The position numbers and the translations under genes are program-made. The notes under the pieces were generated by a model that was not told the DNA's origin, did no database searches, and saw only the letters and a list, made by a program, of their open reading frames with translations. This document shows, piece after piece, positions 9,374-17,327 of a stretch of 64,000 bases of DNA (position 1 is the stretch's first letter; each line of letters begins with the position of its first letter). Source of the stretch: a bacterium. Lineage in GTDB: Bacteria; Electryoneota; RPQS01. The stretch is from positions 148,544 to 212,543 of the forward strand of contig JAHDVH010000004.1 in NCBI GenBank assembly GCA_023382385.1. Reading direction: 5' to 3'.

Positions 9374-11218
9374 ATGAAACACATGCGCAGTATGGCTTTT
9401 TACGCGGCGATGCTGATTGCCGCGATCGCAAATGCGGTGCCCTCGTTTACGCCGATAATTGACGGCATCAAAGACGCGGGCTGGGGAAACACTCCGGATC
9501 ATTCGACCACGTCGCAGGCACTGCCGCTCGAGTTCAACCTTGACGGTGGACTGTACGTGACGGACGACGCTGAGTGGGTCTATTTCGGATATGATGCGGA
9601 CAACGATCCGTGGGTGGATGGGAAGAGCGTGCACGTCCACATCGTTTTCGACGTGGGAAGCACGGCTGGAGGCGGGACGTTTGCTTGCTGGGGCGCGAAC
9701 AATGTCGCGTATACGATGGCGTTCAAGCCCGAATACGATCTCGTGATGCAATGGAACACAACGGACCAGAACTCACAATTCACGGGGTTGAACACGTGGA
9801 CGATCAACACGTGGGTGCAGCAGCCTGAGATTACAACGGATGCCGGCGGAGGCAATCAGTGGACGGAGGTCGCAATTCGCAAGAATCAGATCGGCACACC
9901 GGGAGCCGGCGCGACCCTGAATATCTCAATGTGGCTGAGGCCTGCATGGGATACGCAAGGCGGTGTGGCCTGTCTGCCGGCGCAGGCGAATTTCCCAAGC
10001 GACAACGGCGCAGTAGCGCGTGCGCTTTCGGTGCAGTTCCCCTATACTATTCAGGCTGCATTCGGTGATGTCGTGGCGCCGCGTTTGATCTCAGTGCATC
10101 AAATCGATCGCCGCTCAGTCGAATTGTTGTTCAATGAACCGATGCTGCTGGCTTCACTGAACAATTCGTCCAACTACATTCCTCACGGCTGGCCGTTCAC
10201 TGGATTCCGTTACGTCAACAATCTGACCGTCGGAATCTACAACTTTGCGGGGTTCACGGATGGATCGCAGTATGGTATTTCGCTAACGGCAGGCATCCGC
10301 GACTTAGCAAACAATTCGATTGATCCGAACTTTGATTCGCTGTCGTGGACGTCGCCGATGTATGCGGACGTGCTCTTCCGTGTCGAAGATCCCGGCATGA
10401 CGCACGACACGATTTATATGAAAGGGTCCTTTAATTTCTACCGCGAATACGACGCATTCTGGTCAGGCGGGAACTACCAGCTCTACGACGACGGCACGAA
10501 CGGCGACCTCGTAGCCGGCGACCACGTATTCTCGCGCCTCTTCGAAATGGTGCCGAACGGCGGGGCCGTTGACTTTGAGTGGGGCTGTGTGGATGAAGCA
10601 GACAACTGGCTGGTGGTCGGACCCAATCAATCCTTCACGTTGTTTGACGACACTGATATCACTGTGACGTATGTGATTCCCAATCCGACTGCAAGTCCTG
10701 TGACCGTGACGTTCCGTTGTGATGTGGAGTGTCTGCTCGGTACGGGACTTACTGTGGACAGCATCACAGTCGCGGGCACGTTCAACGGGTGGGCCGGTCA
10801 GCGTATGGATGACGCTGACTTGAATCAGCAATATACTCTCGATGTGTTGTTCCCGGCCGGTTCATCGCGCAGTCATGCCTTCAAGTTCCGTTATCACGTT
10901 GCAGATGGAACCGAGTGGGAACACATCGGTGACCGTCTGTTTGAAGTGAATGACTCCAATCCAACGCAAGATTTGGGGAACATGTTCTGGGATAACTGGG
11001 TGTGCGCTCCGTACAATCTGACCATCCATAGCGAGGGCACAAATGCCGTTCTGCGTTGGGACGGACCGGCTCGCGCCACGTTCGACGTGTTTGGTCATAC
11101 ATCTTCCGACGGCATTCTCGAGAATGGAAGTATTCTCGTCAACACGCCCGATCACACTTACACCGTGACGCCACTGGGTAACCAGCAGTTCTTCCAAGTG
11201 CGCGCGGTCGCTCCATAG
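9374..11218 (+). CDS. Secreted carbohydrate-binding-like multi-domain protein, no catalytic domain seen
   Basis: 614 residues with a signal peptide ending IANA, preceded by a good ribosome site (AGGAG at 9363-9367). A CBM9-like module opens with IIDGIKDAGWGN. An SbsA-type Ig-like domain follows (LLFNEPML, about 240-330), then a segment around ADVLFRVEDPG. A beta domain with VAGTFNGWAGQRM resembles CBM20/CBM48 starch-binding folds, and a short fibronectin-like end carries ATFDVFGHTSSDG. I recognise no hydrolase motif, so it may be a surface glucan-binding protein analogous in role to SusE/SusF. It is the last gene before the terminator at 11241. Confidence 0.7.
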   Translation: MKHMRSMAFYAAMLIAAIANAVPSFTPIIDGIKDAGWGNTPDHSTTSQALPLEFNLDGGLYVTDDAEWVYFGYDADNDPWVDGKSVHVHIVFDVGSTAGGGTFACWGANNVAYTMAFKPEYDLVMQWNTTDQNSQFTGLNTWTINTWVQQPEITTDAGGGNQWTEVAIRKNQIGTPGAGATLNISMWLRPAWDTQGGVACLPAQANFPSDNGAVARALSVQFPYTIQAAFGDVVAPRLISVHQIDRRSVELLFNEPMLLASLNNSSNYIPHGWPFTGFRYVNNLTVGIYNFAGFTDGSQYGISLTAGIRDLANNSIDPNFDSLSWTSPMYADVLFRVEDPGMTHDTIYMKGSFNFYREYDAFWSGGNYQLYDDGTNGDLVAGDHVFSRLFEMVPNGGAVDFEWGCVDEADNWLVVGPNQSFTLFDDTDITVTYVIPNPTASPVTVTFRCDVECLLGTGLTVDSITVAGTFNGWAGQRMDDADLNQQYTLDVLFPAGSSRSHAFKFRYHVADGTEWEHIGDRLFEVNDSNPTQDLGNMFWDNWVCAPYNLTIHSEGTNAVLRWDGPARATFDVFGHTSSDGILENGSILVNTPDHTYTVTPLGNQQFFQVRAVAP

Positions 11219-11240
11219 TCAGCACCATAGATGTTGAAGA

Positions 11241-11267
11241 AAGCCGTGGTCAGATTGGCCACGGCTT
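11241..11267. terminator. Rho-independent terminator between convergent operons
   Basis: A perfect 9-bp stem AAGCCGTGG / CCACGGCTT with a 9-base loop. It is followed on the plus strand by a T run (11266-11270). It lies 22 bases after the plus-strand operon's stop and 23 bases after the minus-strand operon's stop, so it could serve both. The minus-strand T tract (TTTCTTC) is weaker. Confidence 0.85.
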
Positions 11268-11290
11268 TTTATTGTGACCAAACAGGTGCA

Positions 11291-12649
11291 CTATTCGACT
11301 GATTCAAACACTTTGGCGACTCCGGCTGCAAGCGTCATTGCTTCATGCCCGGTCAGTGTGGTCGTCTCTTCCGTCAGGACTTCGCGGTAGTTTCCGGCGA
11401 TTGACTCATCAGTCAAGGTGAAGTTGACGCCGGTCTGCGACGTGTTGATGAGAATGACGAGTCTTGACGTGCCGCTCGTTCGCTGAAAACACATGGCAGC
11501 GGCATCGCCACTCGTTTGCACGCGCACGAGCGGAGCGCCGTGCGCGCCGTTGCGCAGCGCGGGATGCCGGTGTTTCAGGGCAACTAACTTCTGATAGAAC
11601 GCCGCATAGTCATTGCTCGCCCAGTCAATGGAGTCTTTTTCGAAGAACAGCAGGCGGCGGTTGAAGCCTGCTTCCTGACCATTATAGATAAGCGGAAAGC
11701 CGGGAGCAGTGAATGCCAGCACGGCGAAGGGTTTTGCGGCATTGCCAAATCGCTCAAACTCGGTGCCGTTCCACGAATTCTCGTCATGGTTACTCGTAAA
11801 ATACATTCGATAGGCTTCCGCGGGATACGCTGAGCGATCCCGTTCAAAATAGGTAAACAAGTCGTTGACTACACGTTCGCCGCGAGCAACATCCACGCAT
11901 TTATGGAAGAATTCCCAGCCGTATGTGGCGTGAAATGCGGAGTGATACTCGGCGGCTTCGTGCTCGGCCAGCATGAAGACGGGCTTCAGCTCGAATAACT
12001 GCCGCGTTGCCTCCTGCCAGAACTCGAGCGGAACCATACCGGCCACATCGCAGCGATAGCCATCAATGTTTGATTCGCGCACCCAGAATTTCAAGGACTC
12101 AATCATCCAATCGCGAAGATCAGGATTGTCAAAATTGAAGTCAATCACGTCCGACCAGTCCGGAACAGGCGGCACGAAGTTCCCCGCGTTATCGCGCGTA
12201 TACCATTCCGGGTGCTCGACCGTCAACGGATTGTCCCACGCCGAGTGATTGGCAACCCAGTCGATAATCACTTTGAAGCCCAGTTCATGACATTGCTGCA
12301 CGAGTGCCCGCCAGTCGTCCATCGTTCCGAACTCCGGATTAACGGCGCGGTAATCGCGCACAGAATAGTAACTGCCGAGCGAGCCTTTCCGGTTGAGTTC
12401 ACCAATCGGGTGAATCGGCATGAACCAGAGAATATCGACGCCGAGTTCGCGCAATCGCGGCAAGTGTTCCGCGAATGCCGCAAATGTTCCCTCCGGTGTG
12501 AACTGCCGCACATTCACTTCATAGATGACCGCATTGCGCGACCATTCCGGCGGAGTCATGTCCGGCGGCGGTGTGACGGTGTCGGTGGACGAGGCTTTGC
12601 AGGCAAACAGGACGAAGAGCGCAAGCAGCGCGAGAAGAGTGACTTTCAT
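11291..12649 (-). CDS. Secreted GH13 alpha-amylase-family lipoprotein
   Basis: About 452 residues. The start at 12649 is chosen because it begins MKVTLLALLALFVLFAC, a lipoprotein signal with Cys17. The GH13 barrel is complete: the beta-4 nucleophile Asp201 in GYRCDVAG, acid Glu229 in MLAEHEA and the transition-state Asp289 in TSNHDEN. Conserved region I is seen as DWVANHSAWD and the N terminus as AVIYEVNVRQF. It should hydrolyse alpha-1,4-glucans at the outer surface or in the periplasm. It is the last gene of the minus-strand operon, 23 bases after the GH57-like gene. Subfamily and product size cannot be determined here. Confidence 0.92.
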   Translation of the reverse strand: MKVTLLALLALFVLFACKASSTDTVTPPPDMTPPEWSRNAVIYEVNVRQFTPEGTFAAFAEHLPRLRELGVDILWFMPIHPIGELNRKGSLGSYYSVRDYRAVNPEFGTMDDWRALVQQCHELGFKVIIDWVANHSAWDNPLTVEHPEWYTRDNAGNFVPPVPDWSDVIDFNFDNPDLRDWMIESLKFWVRESNIDGYRCDVAGMVPLEFWQEATRQLFELKPVFMLAEHEAAEYHSAFHATYGWEFFHKCVDVARGERVVNDLFTYFERDRSAYPAEAYRMYFTSNHDENSWNGTEFERFGNAAKPFAVLAFTAPGFPLIYNGQEAGFNRRLLFFEKDSIDWASNDYAAFYQKLVALKHRHPALRNGAHGAPLVRVQTSGDAAAMCFQRTSGTSRLVILINTSQTGVNFTLTDESIAGNYREVLTEETTTLTGHEAMTLAAGVAKVFESVE

Positions 12650-12672
12650 AATGGTCATTTCAGTCATTAGAA

Positions 12673-15600
12673 TTAGAACTGGATATCCACCCAATATATC
12701 GCATGTGAGACTGCAACGGAGTCGGTGAAACTCAAGCCGTCCGTCGTCCCCAGAAGAAGCGGTTCAGCCGCAAACGACGCCACGCGCCAGACGCGATAGG
12801 CCTGCGCCAATTCACTGCCCTGCCAGCGGAGTGTGACCGTTGAACCGTCTGTTGCCAGAGTGAGGTTGCGCGGTTTGAGATGCAGCACGCGGTATTCGCT
12901 GGCTTCAATGCTCCCGTTGGGAATGCTTGCCGAGGGAATCTGTCCCTGCAGAGTTCCGCCGTTCGGGCTTTGATAGCGCGCGAGACACACAAAGACCGAA
13001 TCGGGCGCATCGCTGAATTCCTCTGCGAGATTAAGCGATCCTTCCACAATGGTTCCTGACGAGGCGAGTGCAACGGAACCCTGAGCATCAAACCAGCCGC
13101 GCCACCCGTTGGACTCTTCATTGCCAATATACGCGCTCCATGCGGCAACTTGTCCGGACTTTGCCCAAGGTGCGGCTTGAAGAGCCGATGGAGATTGGGC
13201 AACAAAGAGGAAGCGATCATAACCCGTGCCTTGCGCGCTCTCCGTTGCCAGATAGAGATTTGAACCGTCATAATCGGCCCACAGATGCATGGCACCATCT
13301 GTTCCAATCTCCACCGACCCTGCGTCGCGCACGCCGTCCATGACAAAGCCGGGTGATCCTGAAGGAATCACTGTGATGTGCCAATCCTGTCCGAAGTTGT
13401 TGTCCCAGTTTCCCAAGTTGTCGCGGAAAACAAAGTCCACAGATGTTGCGCCGGCAGGAGTATTATAGGTATATCTCCACGCACCAGCTTCTGTGTCAAA
13501 GATCATCTGCGGATCGGGAGTCAGGATGCCTTGCCAACCTGAGTGGCCGATGTGAATATAGACGGGATTTGAATTAGGCGGTAATGTGCCAAACGCGGCA
13601 TCGTAGTAGATGGTCACGCTTGAACCACCTTCGGGAGTCTGCGGTTGCCACCAGACACGATCGTCGCCGGTGCTTCCCTGCCCGGTTCCGACATACGTGT
13701 GATAGATGTCAGAACGTTTCGTATTGCCGGCGCTGTCCCACGCCTGTACAAAGTAGTCCAACAGCACTCCGCCGGAATCCGTGACTTCACCGTCAGTGAG
13801 ATGATAGGTATATTGCTGCGCAATGCGCGACGGGAGTTCATCGAAAACGATATCACCGTAATTATACGGATTGCCTGCGGGGAAGTTTCTGCGGGTCATG
13901 GCGCGTGTTCTCCAGGAGGTTACCTCCGCACCGCCTGCATAGGTTTCGTTCTCAAATGATGCGAGTGGATTCTCACCGTCGTTGTCCAAGCGGTAGTAAA
14001 GCGAACATGCTTCCACCCCGCTGTAGTCAGCGACAAATGTCCAGACGCGAAAATCGCGAGGATTCTGAACTTGTTGATAGCCGTGCAGCGGACCGAACCC
14101 AAGCTCGCCCGGATTGTGCGGCCACTGTTGAAGTGTCCAGATAGTAGGAGGAGTCGCGTCCGCCGCGCCGCCGATGACTTGCTCTGCGTGCTCGAGCGCC
14201 GCGTTGCACGCGACGACGGGTTTCATCTCCATGTCGAGTGTCGTGCCGTAATACATGTAGCCGGAGTTTAATGACCCGAGAAGAAAGTGCCACGCGAGAT
14301 CAAGCGATGTCGGAGGGTTCGTGCGCGGATTCTGAATTGCGGGAATGTATGACGGGCCGGAAATGTCTTCAGCAGTCAGCACCACATTGGTTGCGGCCGT
14401 AATCACCGCCCAATTGTGCGCATCAATCGCCCAGCCGTTGTCAATATCTATTTGTCCGATTGCCGAGTGCGGCGGCCACATCCAGTTGGGAAAGTCGGGA
14501 TCTCCGAAATCACCATCGGCATTAATCCATGCACCGTCTTCGACGTGAACGATGTCACTCAGCGCAGGAGCATGGTCGGCCAGATACTCCGGCACGGTGG
14601 TAGGTTCATAGCCGCGCGCGACCGCCTGACTTGTGAACTGCGACACACTTTGCATATAGTATGAGTAACCGCCCCCGAACGCATTGTCGCCATCGTGACC
14701 AAGCGTAACGAGCATCGGTTGAGTGGGATCGTTCCAACCCGCAATGAGGTCAATGTCATCGGGGTTATACATTTGATAGCCGTCCTGCCAGCTCATCGAC
14801 ATCGCGACGGGAATCACGACTATCGTGTCGGCAAGTCCGGTGTAGGCATCCACGTGGATCGCGCGATGCGGCTGAAACGCGAAGGGCACGGCATCCGTCG
14901 GCGAACAACCGCGCGAAATCGTTTGAGTGCGCCAGTTGTTTTGCGGGGGGTTCAATTGATCTGCGCGATTCGGCGGATTGCAGTTCTCCCCTCCGGTGCC
15001 GAGTGTCAAAGAGAAATTGCTGCAGGCGCGGGAAAGATGCGTGGAAGCGATGAACGTCCATTCGAGTCCGCAGTCGCGCAGAACCGGAATAATTCGTTGA
15101 CTGAATGCAATCTCCGGTGGGAAGAATCCTTTGCTTTGAGGAGGTGACGCCCCCCAGACGGTTGCATAGACGTTCTGATAGATTTGAATGTCTTTCTTGA
15201 GAACTTCCGAATCTATCAGCGGCGCGAAGCTGTGATGATAGGAAATCACCGTCATCTCGAGTCGAGGATTGCCGCCGGTAGTCATCCAGTTCCGCGCAGT
15301 TTGAAAGTGTGAGTTCCATGCCGCCGTGTAGCCGCCGAAGTTCGTTGCGGCAAGGCTTGCCACATTGCGAATCAGCCCACCGGAGTAAGTCACTTGTGCT
15401 CCGGCATCCACTCCGCTCATAGTGGCTATTGAGTTCTTGGGGCGATCTTGATAGGCCGCAATTCTGTCGGCGACTGTGAAGATTCCCGCGACATCATTTT
15501 CCGGATGCGTGGCTCCTGCGTTGCGCCGCCAGATGGACTCCATCGCCGTTTCGTAGCCCGAACCGTAACTCGTCGGAGCGGGCCAGTAGATCGGCTGCTC

Positions 15601-15702
15601 AAGGTGCCAAAGATAGGTCGTGTGCACCGGCGCGGCAAACGCGGCGGAATACAAAATCATCCATGCGAAAGTCAAAACATGCAGCAAGCGAGCGCGAGAC
15701 AT
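12673..15702 (-). CDS. Secreted GH57-like protein with CBM-type C-terminal modules
   Basis: 1009 residues with a signal peptide (about 1-23, AAFA). The N-terminal half resembles GH57: WHLEQPIYW near residue 32 matches the family HQ-P motif, Glu197 in FFPPEIAF is the likely nucleophile, and Asp337 or Asp339 in GHDGDNAF the likely acid. From about 680 the chain becomes beta-rich: a CBM25/26-like segment (SVTIYYDAAFG, about 690-780), then VMDGVRDAGSVEIG, which starts a CBM9-like module like those of the plus-strand proteins, then a fibronectin-like tail. It sits between the symporter (12-base gap) and the amylase. Probably acts on alpha-glucan; the domain names are by resemblance only. Confidence 0.75.
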   Translation of the reverse strand: MSRARLLHVLTFAWMILYSAAFAAPVHTTYLWHLEQPIYWPAPTSYGSGYETAMESIWRRNAGATHPENDVAGIFTVADRIAAYQDRPKNSIATMSGVDAGAQVTYSGGLIRNVASLAATNFGGYTAAWNSHFQTARNWMTTGGNPRLEMTVISYHHSFAPLIDSEVLKKDIQIYQNVYATVWGASPPQSKGFFPPEIAFSQRIIPVLRDCGLEWTFIASTHLSRACSNFSLTLGTGGENCNPPNRADQLNPPQNNWRTQTISRGCSPTDAVPFAFQPHRAIHVDAYTGLADTIVVIPVAMSMSWQDGYQMYNPDDIDLIAGWNDPTQPMLVTLGHDGDNAFGGGYSYYMQSVSQFTSQAVARGYEPTTVPEYLADHAPALSDIVHVEDGAWINADGDFGDPDFPNWMWPPHSAIGQIDIDNGWAIDAHNWAVITAATNVVLTAEDISGPSYIPAIQNPRTNPPTSLDLAWHFLLGSLNSGYMYYGTTLDMEMKPVVACNAALEHAEQVIGGAADATPPTIWTLQQWPHNPGELGFGPLHGYQQVQNPRDFRVWTFVADYSGVEACSLYYRLDNDGENPLASFENETYAGGAEVTSWRTRAMTRRNFPAGNPYNYGDIVFDELPSRIAQQYTYHLTDGEVTDSGGVLLDYFVQAWDSAGNTKRSDIYHTYVGTGQGSTGDDRVWWQPQTPEGGSSVTIYYDAAFGTLPPNSNPVYIHIGHSGWQGILTPDPQMIFDTEAGAWRYTYNTPAGATSVDFVFRDNLGNWDNNFGQDWHITVIPSGSPGFVMDGVRDAGSVEIGTDGAMHLWADYDGSNLYLATESAQGTGYDRFLFVAQSPSALQAAPWAKSGQVAAWSAYIGNEESNGWRGWFDAQGSVALASSGTIVEGSLNLAEEFSDAPDSVFVCLARYQSPNGGTLQGQIPSASIPNGSIEASEYRVLHLKPRNLTLATDGSTVTLRWQGSELAQAYRVWRVASFAAEPLLLGTTDGLSFTDSVAVSHAIYWVDIQF

Positions 15703-15714
15703 ACAATCAATCCT

Positions 15715-17316
15715 TTAGAAGAACAGGCCCCAAAGCAACAACACGAGTGAAACAAGCAACACGCTCCAGCCGATATTCAACCGATGCAACCTGGGGTCGG
15801 CGGTCTTCCTATCGGCAAGGGGAGTGTATTTGAACGTCAGTCCCGACAGAGAAGACATGCCGGGCGCAGGTGTGGAAAGACTTACAGCAATCAGCACAAT
15901 CGAACAGATGATGAACAGAAACGTTGCAAAATGCAGGAAGTTCATTTCCACCATCCAGCGCAGCGGGCCTTCGGCCAAAGCAGTCTGCTTGTGAATCAGC
16001 TCTCCAATCAGGCGGGTTGCGCCAAGCACGAGGCCGGTAAGCAACGCAGCAATCGCACCTTTGCCGTTGGCGCGCGGCCATAGCAAGCCGAAAATGAATA
16101 CGGCCGCAATCGGAGGGCTGATGTAGGCTTGCACGCTCTGCAGGTAGACGTAGAGCTGTGACGAGATTACCTTGATGAACGGCACCCAGAGAATGCCAAG
16201 CAGAACCACCACTCCGGTGGCAACTCTACCGACGGTGACCAGCCGCTTTTCAGGAGTATCCGGTCTAATCTTCTTATAGATGTCCATTGTGAAAAGTGTG
16301 GACGCACTATTGAAGCACGACGCCAGCGAGGACATTAACGCGGCGAGCAAACTGGCAATCACGATTCCTTTCACGCCAGCCGGAAGCAGGCGCGAGACCA
16401 TTTCAGGATAGGCCTGATCACCTGCGACCTCAGGATAGAGCGCATGCGCAATAACGCCGGGGAGAACCAGAATGAAAACCGGCAGGATTTTCAGGTAGCC
16501 TGCGAAGATCGCGCCGCTGCGAGCCTGCTCCAAACCTCGCGCGCTCAACACGCGCTGCACGATATACTGATCCGTGCACCAATACCATATCCCGAGGATC
16601 GGCGCGCCGAAGACAATTCCCGTCCACGGAAAGTCGGGATGATCCATGGCTTTGAACATACTCCAGTACTCAGGAGGCGTGGAGGCGACGAGATTATCCC
16701 ACCCGCCGACTTCACTCAATCCGAGCAGCGTGAGTGTCAACGCTCCGCCAATCAGAACTACCGCCTGCACAAGCTCGGTGTAGATGACGGCTGTCAATCC
16801 GCCGATCACGGTATAGATGCCGGTGGCGACGACCATGACAATTGCGGACGTGTAGATGTCCCAACCGAGCAGGACATTCAAAAGGAGCGAACCTGCCAGC
16901 AACGTGACGGATACTTTGGTCAACACATAGGCGACGATCGAGACGCCGGTCAAATACCAACGACTTGCGGCATCGTAGCGGCGTTCGAGAAACTCGGGCA
17001 TCGTGAAAACCTGCGAACGCAAATAGAACGGGGCGAAGACCCAACCGAGCAGGAGGACGATGAGACAGGCGAGCCATTCGAAATGTCCGACGGCCAAGCC
17101 GCCTGCAGCTCCTGAGCCTGCCAGTCCGACGAAGTGCTCACTTGAAATGTTGGTCGCGAAAAGGGACGCACCGATCGCAAACCACCCGACATTTCGGCCC
17201 GCAAGAAAGTAGCCTGTCGTATCCGACTTCCGACGGCGGGCGAAGTAGATTCCCACCGAAAACACCGCCGCGAAGTAGATGACGATGATGATGAGGTCCA
17301 GCGTGGAAAGGCTCAT
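15715..17316 (-). CDS. SGLT-type sodium/sugar symporter (SSS family)
   Basis: 533-residue inner-membrane protein with about 14 hydrophobic segments. Two stretches closely match the sodium/glucose transporter subgroup: GASLFATNISSEHFVGLAG (about 49-67) and the helix with WYWCTDQYIVQRVL. The sodium-site helix contains NSASTLFTMDIY. The gene lies between an extracellular alpha-glucosidase and a secreted GH57-like protein, so the cargo is probably glucose released outside the cytoplasm, taken up with Na+. It gives the cell a second route beside the ABC oligosaccharide importer. Galactose or another hexose cannot be excluded. Confidence 0.88.
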   Translation of the reverse strand: MSLSTLDLIIIVIYFAAVFSVGIYFARRRKSDTTGYFLAGRNVGWFAIGASLFATNISSEHFVGLAGSGAAGGLAVGHFEWLACLIVLLLGWVFAPFYLRSQVFTMPEFLERRYDAASRWYLTGVSIVAYVLTKVSVTLLAGSLLLNVLLGWDIYTSAIVMVVATGIYTVIGGLTAVIYTELVQAVVLIGGALTLTLLGLSEVGGWDNLVASTPPEYWSMFKAMDHPDFPWTGIVFGAPILGIWYWCTDQYIVQRVLSARGLEQARSGAIFAGYLKILPVFILVLPGVIAHALYPEVAGDQAYPEMVSRLLPAGVKGIVIASLLAALMSSLASCFNSASTLFTMDIYKKIRPDTPEKRLVTVGRVATGVVVLLGILWVPFIKVISSQLYVYLQSVQAYISPPIAAVFIFGLLWPRANGKGAIAALLTGLVLGATRLIGELIHKQTALAEGPLRWMVEMNFLHFATFLFIICSIVLIAVSLSTPAPGMSSLSGLTFKYTPLADRKTADPRLHRLNIGWSVLLVSLVLLLWGLFF

Positions 17317-17327
17317 ATGCTTTGTCT

